Notes: generated by a model not told the origin, from the sequence alone. DNA of 64,000 nt from Alphaproteobacteria bacterium CG1_02_46_17 (GCA_001871905.1 MNUG01000018.1:1-64000); one strand, 5' to 3'. Counted from the stretch's first letter, positions 8,884-18,124 are shown. Made by a program: numbers and translations.

Positions 8884-9318
8884 TCACCCCTTTTTCCCTG
8901 AAGGCTTGCGCCCCGAAGTGCCAAGGCCAATATCCTTGGCAAGCTTGCTGCGTTGCTTGGTATAGCTGGGCGCTACCATCGGATAATCATGCGGTAATCC
9001 CCACCGTTCACGATATTGTTCTGGCGTCATGTCATAGGCGGTTTTCAAGTGACGTCTAAGCATCTTGAGCTTCTTACCGTCTTCCAGACACACAATATAA
9101 TCCGGCATGACTGATTTGCGGATCGGGACGGCGGGCTGTGGTCGCTCTCCAATTGATGTTGTCGATTTATTTTCTGCCCCCAATGTTGAAAGGGTTTTAT
9201 AAATACGCTCGATCAACGCCGGAATTTCAGGGCCGGTGACTGTATTATGAGAGAGATGGGAAGCCACAATCTCTGCAGTATAGGAAAGTAATTCGGAGTG
9301 TTTGGTGTTGTCAGTCAT
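8884..9318 (-). CDS. MucR/Ros-family transcriptional regulator
   Basis: This is a 144-residue DNA-binding protein of the alphaproteobacterial MucR/Ros zinc-finger family, which includes pleiotropic regulators of surface, symbiosis and cell-cycle genes. The diagnostic block is VCLEDGKKLKMLRRHL followed by MTPEQYRERWGLPHDYPMVAPSY. The first Cys and the first His of the finger are present. The second ligand position holds Asp (C-x2-D), as in several Mlr-type members, and the usual THY/THH piece after the first His reads TAY. Zinc binding may therefore be altered or absent. The N-terminal 60 residues form the usual helical oligomerisation part. The C-terminus is basic (SGRKPSGKKG). GGAT lies eight to eleven bases before the start. 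The gene is monocistronic and ends at the shared hairpin with sucA. Confidence 0.88.
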   Translation of the reverse strand: MTDNTKHSELLSYTAEIVASHLSHNTVTGPEIPALIERIYKTLSTLGAENKSTTSIGERPQPAVPIRKSVMPDYIVCLEDGKKLKMLRRHLKTAYDMTPEQYRERWGLPHDYPMVAPSYTKQRSKLAKDIGLGTSGRKPSGKKG

Positions 9319-9431
9319 TTGCTATCCAAAATAATCTTCAAGTGATGATACATGTTTCATTCTAGCTATATCGGCCTGCACATGGATTTTGCAAGAAAAA
9401 AGACAGTAAAGCGCAGCGTTTTATTTACAGT

Positions 9432-10235
9432 CTATTTATCAGCCAGCTCGCGTCCGCGATTGCGGGCTGCTGAGACGGCGCGCGACATCAGGTCGGTTAA
9501 CCCACTTTGTTCGGCCATCAGAACTTTGAGAGCAGCTTCAGTTGTTCCACCCGGACTGGTGACATTCTGACGAAGCGTTGCTGCGTCAAGACGGTCACTT
9601 TGTTGGGCCAGTAAGGCAGATCCAACCACCGTTTGCCGCGCCAGTTTCATGGATAAGTCGTGAGATAATCCAACAGTTTCCCCAGCTTCAGCCAAAGATT
9701 CAATCAGATGAAAAACATAGGCAGGGCCAGAGCCCGATACGGCTGTTACGGCATCCATCAGATTTTCATCATCAATCCATTCGGCAAGGCCAACACTTGA
9801 CATGAGCAGGGTCGCCTGATCTTTTTGCATAGAAGTGACGTGGCAATTGGCACATAAGACGCTCATCCCATATCCGATTGCCGCAGGCGTGTTGGGCATG
9901 ACGCGGATAACGGGTTGTCTGACATCCAGAAGACCTTCAAAAAATGAAATGGGCTTACCCGCCGCAATAGAGAGAATAAGTGTGGCAGGGGACACCAGAT
10001 GCTTCAACTGCATTATGGTCTCGGTCATGACTTGCGGCTTGACCGCCAGAATAATGCAATCGAAAGATTCTGAAATATCAGAGGCGCGGCGGAAATCTGC
10101 ATCCGGTGCAGCAGGGTCAACAACTGTGATGGACAAATTGGGGTGTTGTTCTTTCCAGCCTTTGAGCAAGGCTCCACCCATCTTGCCGCAACCAACCAAT
10201 AATAATCGCGAGTGAAGGGCAGAAGGCTGTATCAT
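9432..10235 (-). CDS. proC: Pyrroline-5-carboxylate reductase
   Basis: This enzyme catalyses the last step of proline synthesis, NAD(P)H-dependent reduction of 1-pyrroline-5-carboxylate. An N-terminal Rossmann motif (LLVGCGKMGGALLKGW), the ILAVKPQ strand, RVMPNTPA, and the C-terminal dimerisation/active-site pieces VSGSGPAYVFHLIE and VTSPGGTTEAAL are all present. The length of 267 residues is typical. It starts one base after the stop of the YbjN-domain gene, so the two are co-transcribed on the minus strand, as in many alphaproteobacteria. Confidence 0.96.
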   Translation of the reverse strand: MIQPSALHSRLLLVGCGKMGGALLKGWKEQHPNLSITVVDPAAPDADFRRASDISESFDCIILAVKPQVMTETIMQLKHLVSPATLILSIAAGKPISFFEGLLDVRQPVIRVMPNTPAAIGYGMSVLCANCHVTSMQKDQATLLMSSVGLAEWIDDENLMDAVTAVSGSGPAYVFHLIESLAEAGETVGLSHDLSMKLARQTVVGSALLAQQSDRLDAATLRQNVTSPGGTTEAALKVLMAEQSGLTDLMSRAVSAARNRGRELADK

Positions 10236-10236
10236 T

Positions 10237-10758
10237 TTACGACAATCCCACCGCAGGCATCAAAGCCAAAGCCAACTGGTCTTCGTCGTGGGTTTTTTCA
10301 GAAGCCAGCATCATAAAGGCGGGGTAATGCATATCGCATTCTTCCATTGTGATTTGAATCAATTCTTCCAGATGATCGACAATTTCCATGCCAACATTCA
10401 ACCCTTTGAGCATTTGCGTATAGCGGAAGCAGGGAATCATGCTTTCTGCAGGCAACTGGAAATGCCCCAGCCATAAATTTGTGTTGATTTCGTTGATTGT
10501 CCGGCAAGCCTGTTCATAGTTGAAATCGGCCAACCGCAAGTCATATTCGGCACAAAACTGCATAACTTCTTGTGAATCATTCCACATAAACATCATGCGG
10601 TAGATGCCGTGCTTGCCTTTGAGTTCAAGAAACAGCTCGTCCCTGTTCATGCGGGAATATTTCCAGTTCTGACGAACCAAAATATTTTCCACGCCATCCA
10701 GAGGGTTAGTGAAATCATCCATAAATTGTTCTTCAAAATTGTCGTTCGAGATCGGCAT
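10237..10758 (-). CDS. YbjN domain-containing protein
   Basis: The ATG at 10758 (MPISNDNFEEQF) is chosen over the track start at 10776 because GGAAAGGA sits just upstream of it; the product is 173 residues. The YbjN fold (type III secretion chaperone-like) is seen in NWKYSRMNRDELFLELKG, then YRMMFMWNDSQEVMQFCAEYDLR and the helix INEINTNLWLGHFQL. Family members are cytosolic putative chaperones or regulators with no defined client in alphaproteobacteria. It is upstream of proC with one base between the genes, a conserved neighbourhood that suggests co-expression. Confidence 0.85.
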   Translation of the reverse strand: MPISNDNFEEQFMDDFTNPLDGVENILVRQNWKYSRMNRDELFLELKGKHGIYRMMFMWNDSQEVMQFCAEYDLRLADFNYEQACRTINEINTNLWLGHFQLPAESMIPCFRYTQMLKGLNVGMEIVDHLEELIQITMEECDMHYPAFMMLASEKTHDEDQLALALMPAVGLS

Positions 10759-10808
10759 AAATCGTCCTTTCCGCATGGTTTTGTCGATGGAACCAGAGTG
10801 CAGAAATA

Positions 10809-11189
10809 TTATGCACGCTTTTTAGGAGCCTTTTTAACGACAGCCTTTTTAGGAGCAACTTTTTTTGCAGGAGAAGCCTTGGTTTTTGCGCTAACTTTCG
10901 CTTTAACTTTAGCTTTAGCGGCAGGGGCTTTCTTGCCCAGCATGGCTTCCAGCTCGGCAATACGCTTTTTCATATCTTCTTGCTCGATTCGCAATTTGGT
11001 GACCACACTTTGCAAACGATCAATATCATCATTGGCCGCAGAATTTCCGGCCATAAAGTCGGGAGCAAACTTCTCGCCCACCTGATCCTTTAACCCTTCG
11101 CCAAGTTGTTTGCCAAGAGTGACAAAAACAGTAGCTGCCCCACTGGCAACGCGGGTCAAGTCTTCGAAAAGTTTGTTATCAATGGTCAT
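10809..11189 (-). CDS. UbiK/BMFP-like accessory protein with Lys/Ala-rich tail
   Basis: The ATG at 11189 (MTIDNKLFEDLTRVASG) has AGGTGG at correct distance; the longer track ORF is not supported. The first 85 residues match the membrane-fusogenic BMFP/UbiK type: an N-terminal amphipathic helix followed by a coiled coil ending LRIEQEDMKKRIAELEAML. UbiK assists the ubiquinone-synthesis complex in Escherichia coli. The last 40 residues are an alanine-lysine-proline repeat (AAKAKVKAKVSAKTKASP and on) resembling bacterial histone H1-like tails; such a tail is not part of the UbiK family as I know it. A nucleic-acid-binding or lipid-headgroup-binding role for the tail is conjecture. Family assignment is moderate. 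Confidence 0.68.
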   Translation of the reverse strand: MTIDNKLFEDLTRVASGAATVFVTLGKQLGEGLKDQVGEKFAPDFMAGNSAANDDIDRLQSVVTKLRIEQEDMKKRIAELEAMLGKKAPAAKAKVKAKVSAKTKASPAKKVAPKKAVVKKAPKKRA

Positions 11190-11348
11190 AAAAGCCACCT
11201 GTTTTTTTGTCTGGCATGATTTTGGAAGTGGAAAGAGTGTTACCATTAAATCATGTAGGCTTGCAACCATTCACAAAAACGCTTAATCAGGTTTCAGTGG
11301 ATAATTTTTATACCCTGATCGAGAGATAAAACGGAAAAGGATATCAAG

Positions 11349-12341
11349 ATGATTGTTGTCACAGGCGGAACAGGCTTTATTGGCTCGAATCTAGTGGCTG
11401 GACTGGAAAAGGCGGGGCATAAACGCATTGTTTTATGCGACACGCTGGGTTCAGAGGATAAATGGAAGAATATTGCCAAGCGCAAGCTGCATAATATTGT
11501 GCCCCCCAATCGTCTGATGGATTATCTAGACGAGCATGCCAATGAAGTTGAAGCAATTTTTCATATGGGTGCGATCTCCTCGACCACCGAAAAAGACGTT
11601 GACCTGATTATCGAAACAAACTTTGTTCTGACCAGAACCTTGTGGAACTGGTGCGCGCGCCGCAATGTGCGTTTTATCTATGCATCGTCCGCTTCGACTT
11701 ACGGGGATGGTGGTGCTGGCTTTATCGATCACGATCAACCGGACTTTCTTTCAACCCTGCATCCTTTGAACCCTTATGGTTGGTCAAAGCATCTGATGGA
11801 CAGATATGCGTCCAGTATCGTCTATAAACAGGAAGAGGGTGGTATTCCGCCACAATGGTGTGGACTGAAATTTTTCAATGTGTATGGCCCCAATGAATAC
11901 CACAAAGGCGACCAGATGAGCGTCATTTGCAAGATGTACCCGCAAGTGGCGGCTGGGGCGACGGCGCGGCTGTTCAAATCCCACAACCCGGACTATGAAG
12001 ATGGTGGACAATTGCGCGATTTCATCTATGTGAAGGATTGTGTCAAGGTCATGCTCTGGCTATTCCAGAACCCACAGGTCAATGGCTTGTTCAATGTCGG
12101 AACCGGTCAGGCGCGAAGCTTCAAGGATCTGGCGATTGCAACTTTTGCTGCTGCAGGTGTGAAAGAGAAAATCCAATATTTCGATATGCCAGAACAACTT
12201 AAAGACCGGTATCAATATTTCACACAAGCCAATATGACCAAGCTTCGTGATGCAGGATACAACATGCCGTTCACCTCACTTGAGGACGGTATTCGCGACT
12301 ATGTTGTCGAGCACATGTCAAATCCGGATCAATATCGCTAA
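11349..12341 (+). CDS. hldD: ADP-L-glycero-D-manno-heptose 6-epimerase
   Basis: This enzyme forms ADP-L-glycero-beta-D-manno-heptose for the lipopolysaccharide inner core. It is an extended short-chain dehydrogenase: NADP-binding VTGGTGFIGSNLVAGLE at the N-terminus, ASSASTYGDG and the Y-x3-K pair in NPYGWSKHLMD, and the HldD-specific KFFNVYGPNEYHKGDQ motif. The length of 330 residues is typical. The stop codon overlaps the lgt start (TAATG). Its presence implies a heptose-containing LPS core; the other hld genes are not in this window. Confidence 0.95.
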   Translation: MIVVTGGTGFIGSNLVAGLEKAGHKRIVLCDTLGSEDKWKNIAKRKLHNIVPPNRLMDYLDEHANEVEAIFHMGAISSTTEKDVDLIIETNFVLTRTLWNWCARRNVRFIYASSASTYGDGGAGFIDHDQPDFLSTLHPLNPYGWSKHLMDRYASSIVYKQEEGGIPPQWCGLKFFNVYGPNEYHKGDQMSVICKMYPQVAAGATARLFKSHNPDYEDGGQLRDFIYVKDCVKVMLWLFQNPQVNGLFNVGTGQARSFKDLAIATFAAAGVKEKIQYFDMPEQLKDRYQYFTQANMTKLRDAGYNMPFTSLEDGIRDYVVEHMSNPDQYR

Positions 12342-13150
12342 TGTCACTTCCTTTTCCGAAAATTGATCCGGTGGCCTTTGCTTTTGATGTCATGGGGCAT
12401 CATTTTGAGGTTCATTGGTATGCATTGGCCTATGTTGGAGGCTTTCTGCTGGGCTGGAGAGTGGCGCTCTATCTGACGGGCTTATATAAGGACCACCTGC
12501 GCCCCAACCGCGAAGATATTGATGACTTTATCACATGGGCCATTCTGGGCGTTTTGTTTGGCGGAAGGATTGGCTACGTCCTGTTTTACAACCTGCCAGC
12601 GTATATGGATCAACCTTTGGAGGCTCTGAAAGTCTGGCATGGTGGAATGTCATTTCATGGCGGCGCATTGGGGGTTATTGCGGCACTTATTCTTTATGCC
12701 AAGGTCAAGCATGTGTCATTCTTGCGTCTTGCAGATATTGCCACAACCGTTGTGCCGATTGGCCTGTTATTGGGGCGTGTGGCGAATTTCATAAACGGGG
12801 AATTATACGGGCGTGTGACCGAGTCGTCATGGGGAGTGATGTTTCCACAGGGCGGCCCTGACCCGCGTCACCCGAGCCAGCTTTATGAGGCCGTAATGGA
12901 AGGGCTTGTGCTGTTTGTCATCCTTTTTGCTTTGATGCATGTTGATAAAGTGCGGCGTCATCAGGGCGTCGTTGCGGGGGCGTTTCTGCTCCTATATGGC
13001 GTATTTCGCTTCTGTATTGAGTTTTTCCGCGAACCTGATGTGCAATTGGGCTTTCTCTTTGACCAAGTCACTATGGGGCAAATCCTGTGTATCCCGATGA
13101 TCGTGATCGGGGCTTCGATCGTGGTCTGGCGGGCCAAATGCAAGAGTTAA
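12341..13150 (+). CDS. lgt: Prolipoprotein diacylglyceryl transferase
   Basis: This inner-membrane enzyme transfers diacylglycerol from phosphatidylglycerol to the lipobox cysteine of prolipoproteins. The 269-residue protein has about seven hydrophobic spans. Conserved pieces are HWYALAYVGGFLLGW, GGRIGYVLFYN, WHGGMSFHGG and the signature RVANFINGELYGR, then HPSQLYEA. It overlaps hldD by one base and the following methyltransferase gene by 13 bases, so the three are coupled. Lipoproteins served by it in this window include the OmpA-domain protein (29912) and the small lipoprotein at 61877. Confidence 0.96.
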   Translation: MSLPFPKIDPVAFAFDVMGHHFEVHWYALAYVGGFLLGWRVALYLTGLYKDHLRPNREDIDDFITWAILGVLFGGRIGYVLFYNLPAYMDQPLEALKVWHGGMSFHGGALGVIAALILYAKVKHVSFLRLADIATTVVPIGLLLGRVANFINGELYGRVTESSWGVMFPQGGPDPRHPSQLYEAVMEGLVLFVILFALMHVDKVRRHQGVVAGAFLLLYGVFRFCIEFFREPDVQLGFLFDQVTMGQILCIPMIVIGASIVVWRAKCKS

Positions 13151-14172
13151 GCGATAGTATTGTAAATTATATTCGCCACCATGGCCCGATGTCTGTCGAG
13201 ACATACTGGAATTTGTGTCTGGCTCACCCTGAACATGGGTATTATATTAAAAAAGATCCATTAGGCGTGGCTGGTGATTTCACCACGGCCCCTGAAATTT
13301 CCCAGATGTTTGGGGAAATAATCGGGGTTTGGGCAGGGGAACATTGGAAACGTTTAGGTAGCCCATCCCAAATTCATTTGATTGAATGCGGCCCGGGGCG
13401 CGGCACATTAATGGCCGATTTACTACGGGTTGCGGAGGTTGTTCCGGGATTTGATGCGTCATTGCATGTGCATTTGATTGAAACCTCCCCGAGTTTGCGT
13501 GGCAGGCAAAAGGAAACTTTGGGCAACCGAGCCATTACTTGGCATGATGAACTCTCGACCCTTCCCGGTGATGCACCATTGCTTGTTATTGGAAATGAAT
13601 TTCTTGACGCATTGCCTATTCGTCAATTTGTCTATGAAAACAGAAAATGGCACGAACGGCTGATTGGTTTAACCGATGATGGATGCTTTGCCTTTGTAAA
13701 GGGCGGCGCAGTAGGCGGAGAAGATTTCCCGATAGCCTGCCAGAATGATATTTTTGAATATTCTCGCGCCCGCGAGTCTGTCTTTGCTGATCTATGCGGG
13801 CGGATTGAAAATCAGGGCGGCGTGTCCCTGATGATTGACTATGGTCATTTGATAAGTGCAGCAGGGGATACCTTTCAGGCAGTGATGAATCATAAGTTCG
13901 TGAATATCTTGGAATATCAAGGAGATGCTGATCTAACCTCGCATGTTGATTTTGGCAGGCTGGCGCTTATTTCAAAAGATAAGAAATTAAAAACATCTTT
14001 TTGGAAACAAAAGGATTTTTTGGAATCAACTGGAATCTTGCAACGCGCTGCGCAGCTTGGACAACATGCAACGCCACAGCAAGCCAACGAGATTAAAGAT
14101 GCGCTGCATCGGTTGCTCGACTCCGCGCAAATGGGAGAGCTATTCAAAGTTATGGAGGTTTATAAGCCATGA
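13138..14172 (+). CDS. MidA/NDUFAF7-family SAM-dependent methyltransferase
   Basis: The start is set at ATG 13138 (MQELSDSIVNYIRHHGPMS), inside the end of lgt, with GGCGGG upstream; the track GTG start at 13087 is unlikely. The 344-residue product has the family blocks: MSVETYWNLCLAHPEHGYY, DFTTAPEISQMFGE, SAM motif LIECGPGRGTLMADLL, and GNEFLDALPIRQFVY. Mitochondrial NDUFAF7 dimethylates an arginine of complex I subunit NDUFS2; in bacteria the same substrate (NuoD) is plausible but not shown here. The lgt-midA-pgeF order is common in alphaproteobacteria. Its stop overlaps the pgeF start (ATGA). Confidence 0.9.
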   Translation: MQELSDSIVNYIRHHGPMSVETYWNLCLAHPEHGYYIKKDPLGVAGDFTTAPEISQMFGEIIGVWAGEHWKRLGSPSQIHLIECGPGRGTLMADLLRVAEVVPGFDASLHVHLIETSPSLRGRQKETLGNRAITWHDELSTLPGDAPLLVIGNEFLDALPIRQFVYENRKWHERLIGLTDDGCFAFVKGGAVGGEDFPIACQNDIFEYSRARESVFADLCGRIENQGGVSLMIDYGHLISAAGDTFQAVMNHKFVNILEYQGDADLTSHVDFGRLALISKDKKLKTSFWKQKDFLESTGILQRAAQLGQHATPQQANEIKDALHRLLDSAQMGELFKVMEVYKP

Positions 14173-14942
14173 CCATTCATAGAATTACTGTACCGGATAT
14201 TTTCTCGGACAAAGTCACACATGGTTTTTTCGGACGCCGTGGAGGGGTCAGCGAAGGTGTCTTTGATAGCCTCAATTGTTCTCCCCAATCGGGCGACCAT
14301 CCCGACCATATCGAAGAAAACCGCCGCCGTATTCTGGATGCCTTGGGTGGCGGAACGTTGGCAACATTGAAACAAATCCATTCATCCGAATGTAGGTTCT
14401 TCGGCCAGCTAATTGATTCTCAAGGGGAAGAGGGAGACGCTCTGGTGACCGACCGCGTGGGTGAAGTGATTGGAGTGCTGACGGCAGATTGCGCTCCCGT
14501 CTTATTTGAAGGTCAAAAGAGTGATGGTGCGCCAGTGATTGGTGCTGCCCATGCCGGATGGGGAGGTGCATTGAAAGGTGTGTGTGAAAGTACTATCCAG
14601 AAAATGATCTCTCTCGGGGCCGTCAAAGAAAGTATCAGGGCTGCAATTGGCCCTTCAATTGGCCCCAAATCCTATCAGGTGGGGCAAGATTTCTCAGCCC
14701 CTTTTTTGGATGAAAATCAGGGTGCTGGGTCGTTTTTCATGATGACAGAGGGAGAAATTTATTTTGATCTGCCCTCTTATGTCCGGTACAGACTGGAAAG
14801 GGCGGGGATCTCGAAAATAGAGATTATTGCCAAAGATACATATAAGGAAACACAGGAATTCTTTAGCTTTCGGCGAGCCACTCATCAGGGGGAGCGGCAA
14901 TATGGCCGCCAAATGTCGGGAATTTCTATTATAAAAACTTGA
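14169..14942 (+). CDS. pgeF: PgeF/YfiH-family (laccase-domain) protein
   Basis: This is a 257-residue member of the YfiH/LACC1 family. E. coli PgeF acts on misincorporated L-Ser in UDP-MurNAc peptide precursors, and other members show purine nucleoside phosphorylase activity. The metal-binding triad is visible: His in LKQIHSSE, Cys in LTADCAPVL, His in AAHAGWGG. Further blocks are [19 protein letters not shown] and [13 protein letters not shown]. It overlaps the methyltransferase gene by four bases. Substrate in this organism is not determined by sequence. Confidence 0.92.
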   Translation: MTIHRITVPDIFSDKVTHGFFGRRGGVSEGVFDSLNCSPQSGDHPDHIEENRRRILDALGGGTLATLKQIHSSECRFFGQLIDSQGEEGDALVTDRVGEVIGVLTADCAPVLFEGQKSDGAPVIGAAHAGWGGALKGVCESTIQKMISLGAVKESIRAAIGPSIGPKSYQVGQDFSAPFLDENQGAGSFFMMTEGEIYFDLPSYVRYRLERAGISKIEIIAKDTYKETQEFFSFRRATHQGERQYGRQMSGISIIKT

Positions 14943-15048
14943 TTTTTGTTCGGGAGTTTCTATAGTGCCAGAAAATAGAGGAACTGCAGATAAAAGCACT
15001 GCAATACGACAGGATAAACAGTTAAAAACCGAAAGGCCACGGACTCCT

Positions 15049-15981
15049 ATGAAAATCATTGCCGGAAACGCAAACCAACCCCTTTGTAAGGCCATCTCAC
15101 GCTATCTGGATGTCCCTCTTGCAAAGGCCAGCATCAAAAGATTTGCTGATATGGAAGTGTTCGTTGATATTGATGAGAATATTCGTGGCGAAGATGTCTT
15201 TATTATCCAGCCCACTTCTTTCCCCGCCAACGACCATATGATGGAATTGCTGATTACGCTCGATGCTCTGCGCCGCAGCTCGGCACGTCGGATTACTGCC
15301 GTCATTCCTTACTTCGGATATGCAAGACAAGATCGCCGGACGGGTTCAAGAACCCCGATTACTGCCAAGCTGGTGGCAAATTTGATTACCACTGCCGGAG
15401 CAAACCGTGCTTTGATGCTTGACCTGCACGCCGGACAAATCCAAGGATTCTTTGATATTCCAACTGATAATCTGATTGCCTCACCAGTTTTTGTTCCTGA
15501 TATGGAGCAACGTTTTGCAGGTCGTGATGTGATGATCGTCTCCCCTGATATTGGTGGAGTGGTGCGTGCCCGTGCGATCGCCAAACGTTTGGGCGTCGAA
15601 CTGGCAATTATCGACAAACGCCGTGAACATGCAGGTGTCTCCGAGGTGATGAACGTCATCGGGGATGTCAGTGGAAAAACATGTATTCTGATTGATGACA
15701 TTGTCGATTCTGCCGGAACCTTATGCAATGCCGCTGTCGCTCTCATGGAAAACGGAGCCGAGGAAGTTTATTCCTACGTTGTCCATGGAGTCTTATCCGG
15801 ATCGGCTGTTGATCGCGTTGAAAAATCCCCGATCAAAAAGCTGATCACAACCGACAGCATTATGGCAAGTGAAGCCTCACTTAAATCCGATCATTTCGAA
15901 CAATTGACCATTGCCCCATTGCTGGGTGAGGCCATTCTCCGCATTGCCGAAGACCGCTCGATTTCAGCGTTGTTTAAGTAA
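15049..15981 (+). CDS. prs: Ribose-phosphate diphosphokinase (PRPP synthetase)
   Basis: This enzyme makes PRPP from ribose 5-phosphate and ATP for nucleotide, His and Trp synthesis. The start at ATG 15049 ([12 protein letters not shown]) gives 310 residues, the family norm; the track GTG start at 14965 adds 28 unmatched residues. Motifs are [18 protein letters not shown] (flexible loop), the PRPP synthetase signature [36 protein letters not shown], and the PRPP-binding loop [10 protein letters not shown]. It lies 106 bases after pgeF and 113 before rplY. Confidence 0.96.
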   Translation: MKIIAGNANQPLCKAISRYLDVPLAKASIKRFADMEVFVDIDENIRGEDVFIIQPTSFPANDHMMELLITLDALRRSSARRITAVIPYFGYARQDRRTGSRTPITAKLVANLITTAGANRALMLDLHAGQIQGFFDIPTDNLIASPVFVPDMEQRFAGRDVMIVSPDIGGVVRARAIAKRLGVELAIIDKRREHAGVSEVMNVIGDVSGKTCILIDDIVDSAGTLCNAAVALMENGAEEVYSYVVHGVLSGSAVDRVEKSPIKKLITTDSIMASEASLKSDHFEQLTIAPLLGEAILRIAEDRSISALFK

Positions 15982-16039
15982 AAAGATAGCAAATAAAGCT
16001 TGATTTCACTGCAATATTCCTGCTAAACCAGCCCATCTT

Positions 16040-16061
16040 GTCGGCACCCCTGGAGGCCGAC
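16040..16061 (+). promoter_or_regulatory. Hairpin between prs and rplY
   Basis: GTCGGC/GCCGAC enclose ACCCCTGGAG, followed by CGTTATATTATTTT. It may be a weak prs terminator or a leader structure of rplY, whose ribosome site (AAAGGA) begins about 20 bases downstream. Confidence 0.4.
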
Positions 16062-16094
16062 CGTTATATTATTTTAGAAAAAGGAAACTAAGCC

Positions 16095-16748
16095 ATGTCA
16101 AAACACTATACATTGACGGCACAAAAGCGTGAAAGGGCCGGTAAGGGGGTCGCTCGTGCTTTGCGTCGTGAGAGCAGAATACCAGCAGTAGTATATGGAG
16201 ATAGCAAAACTCCAATCCTGATTTCCTGTCTGGAAAAAGATATTACCCTTCAATTTTTGAAAGGTGGAATGAAAACCCACATGTGTGACATGGACGTTGA
16301 AGGCGAAAAAGTGAGCGTTTTGGCTCGTGACATTCAGCTGAACCCAGTTACAGACCGCGTTGAACATATTGATTTTATGCGCGTTGGGCCAAAAACCAAA
16401 ATGACTGTTTCCGTTCCATTGCACTTCATCAATCAAGAGGTTTCTCCTGGTATTAAGGCAAAAGGCATTTTGAATATCGTGCACCACCACCTTGATATTC
16501 GTTGTGCAGCGAAAGACATTCCTGAAGGCATTGAGATAGATATGTCTGAAGCAGTCTTGGGACATGCGTTCAAACTCAAAGACATCGTCCTTGCAAAAGG
16601 TACAGAAGTCATGGGTAATGATGATCCTGAGCTGACTTTGGCCAACATTATCGAGCCAAAAGTCAAGGCTGAGCCAGTAGAAGGTGCTGCAGAGGCTGCG
16701 CCAGCAGCAGCAACAGCCGCCGCCGCTCCTGCCGCCGAGAAAAAATAA
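16095..16748 (+). CDS. rplY: 50S ribosomal protein L25/general stress protein Ctc
   Basis: This protein binds 5S rRNA. The 217-residue form has the L25 domain (about residues 1-90, with RERAGKGVARALRRE and the IPAVVYG strand) and the Ctc-type beta domain (about 95-190, VPLHFINQEVSPGIKAKGIL). The last 30 residues are an Ala/Pro/Glu-rich tail, common in alphaproteobacterial members. AAAGGA precedes the start. The prs-rplY-pth-ychF order is widely conserved. A hairpin terminator follows after the stop. Confidence 0.95.
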   Translation: MSKHYTLTAQKRERAGKGVARALRRESRIPAVVYGDSKTPILISCLEKDITLQFLKGGMKTHMCDMDVEGEKVSVLARDIQLNPVTDRVEHIDFMRVGPKTKMTVSVPLHFINQEVSPGIKAKGILNIVHHHLDIRCAAKDIPEGIEIDMSEAVLGHAFKLKDIVLAKGTEVMGNDDPELTLANIIEPKVKAEPVEGAAEAAPAAATAAAAPAAEKK

Positions 16749-16764
16749 CAATATATATCTTTCT

Positions 16765-16814
16765 AAATCCCCCTTCGCGCCTTAATCAGACTTGGCTCGG
16801 AGGGGGATTTGTTT
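16765..16814 (+). terminator. Long-loop terminator after rplY
   Basis: AAATCCCCCT (16765-16774) pairs perfectly with AGGGGGATTT (16801-16810), with a 26-base loop, and is followed by GTTTT. It lies between rplY and pth, only 14 bases before the pth start, so it may attenuate rather than fully stop transcription. Confidence 0.6.
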
Positions 16815-16827
16815 TAAGAATACCAGC

Positions 16828-17454
16828 ATGATTTTAATTGTCGGATTGGGAAACCCCGGATCAGAATATGAACGCAATCGCCATAATATCGGATTTATGG
16901 CGGTGGATGAGATTGCCAAAAAATATGATTTCCCCGCTTTCCGCCAGAAATATAAAGGCCATTACACCGAGGGCACGATCAAGGAAGAAAAGGTCGCTCT
17001 GTTAAAACCCCAGACCTATATGAATGAGTCGGGTCGTTCTGTCGGTGAAGTGGCCAAATTCTATAAAGTTCCAACTTCAGACATTATTGTATTTCATGAT
17101 GAACTGGATGTTGCCCCCGGTAAATTGAAAATAAAAATCGGTGGGGGGGCTGCGGGACATAACGGACTGCGGTCAATGGATGATTGGTTGGATAATCCTG
17201 ATTATAAACGGGTAAGAATGGGAATTGGTCACCCGGGTGACAAAGACCGTGTTCATGGCTATGTGCTGGGAAATTTTCCAAAGTCCGATGACGACTGGCT
17301 GGAAAAATTATTGCTTGCTGTGGCGAAAGAAGTCCCCGCCTTGTTAAAAGGGGATGATGCGGGGTTTTTGAATAATGTGGCGCGCGCCACCCAACCCCCA
17401 AAACCAAAAAAAGAAAAACCGGAAGCCAAAGGAGAGGAGAGCGGGAATGAATAA
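16828..17454 (+). CDS. pth: Peptidyl-tRNA hydrolase
   Basis: This enzyme releases peptides from tRNAs that drop off the ribosome. The ATG at 16828 ([14 protein letters not shown]) is the conserved family start; the track TTG start at 16792 lies inside the upstream hairpin. Catalytic His is in ERNRHNIGF, and [20 protein letters not shown] and [12 protein letters not shown] are intact. At 208 residues the length is slightly above average because of a basic C-terminal tail ([15 protein letters not shown]). It overlaps the following methyltransferase gene by eight bases. Confidence 0.95.
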   Translation: MILIVGLGNPGSEYERNRHNIGFMAVDEIAKKYDFPAFRQKYKGHYTEGTIKEEKVALLKPQTYMNESGRSVGEVAKFYKVPTSDIIVFHDELDVAPGKLKIKIGGGAAGHNGLRSMDDWLDNPDYKRVRMGIGHPGDKDRVHGYVLGNFPKSDDDWLEKLLLAVAKEVPALLKGDDAGFLNNVARATQPPKPKKEKPEAKGEESGNE

Positions 17455-18109
17455 AAAGATATTTGATCAGGGCTCCCAATCCCGTGCAGCTCATGCCGCA
17501 TATAGTTTTGGCGAGATATATCCGGCACAGATGCTTGCTGAAATTCCAAAGCAAGGGGTGGCCATGGATATCGGGACTGGTGTGGGGCGCGACGCGGTGG
17601 CAATGCATAACCGTGTTAATGGACGCTTGCTGGTCGTGGGGATAGATCCTGATGAGGGGAACTATCACAAGGCCGTTGAGACATATCCTCAAAAAGATAT
17701 TGTCCTTTGTCACGACTGGGCCGCTGTGGCTGCTGTTAAACGGAATAGACAAATTGCTTACTTGGTTGCAGAGGTTCAAAAACTTGATGAGCCACCAAGT
17801 AATCTGAAAGCAGATTTTATAAATTGTTCAGCGGTTATGATGTTTATTCCCCAAGATGAGCAGCAAGACTTTTTGCACGGATTGCATTCGCTTGCAAAGC
17901 CACTTCGGGATGTTTTCCTGCGTTATCGCACGGAGATGTTGAAAAAGGGAATGACATCGATTAATCAAAGGATACTTTTTAACCAATGTTACTTGGCTGG
18001 ATTTGCCATGAGGAAATTGCCAGATTTCCCTGATCCTCCCCCGAGCAGTCGAGATTTTGTGTGGCATGACTATTTATTGACAGCATGTTGTAAACCAAAA
18101 TTTTTTTAA
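17447..18109 (+). CDS. Class I SAM-dependent methyltransferase, substrate unknown
   Basis: The start is ATG 17447 ([13 protein letters not shown]), preceded by GGAGAGGAGAGCGGG; the track start is further upstream inside pth. The product is 220 residues. SAM motif I is [15 protein letters not shown], followed by an acidic GIDPDEGNY at the end of strand two. The C-terminal half contains [17 protein letters not shown] (post-motif region), typical of small-molecule methyltransferases. I cannot name the substrate. It overlaps pth and is 15 bases before ychF, so it belongs to the pth-ychF-add transcription unit. Confidence 0.82.
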   Translation: MNKKIFDQGSQSRAAHAAYSFGEIYPAQMLAEIPKQGVAMDIGTGVGRDAVAMHNRVNGRLLVVGIDPDEGNYHKAVETYPQKDIVLCHDWAAVAAVKRNRQIAYLVAEVQKLDEPPSNLKADFINCSAVMMFIPQDEQQDFLHGLHSLAKPLRDVFLRYRTEMLKKGMTSINQRILFNQCYLAGFAMRKLPDFPDPPPSSRDFVWHDYLLTACCKPKFF

Positions 18110-18124
18110 AAAAGGAAAATAAAA

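Noticed and set aside
16098-16751. 217-residue ORF antisense to rplY
   Set aside because: It lies fully opposite a clear L25 gene, has low-complexity Cys/Gly composition and no ribosome site.
17084-17779. 231-residue ORF antisense to pth and the methyltransferase
   Set aside because: It is a shadow of two supported genes with no family features.
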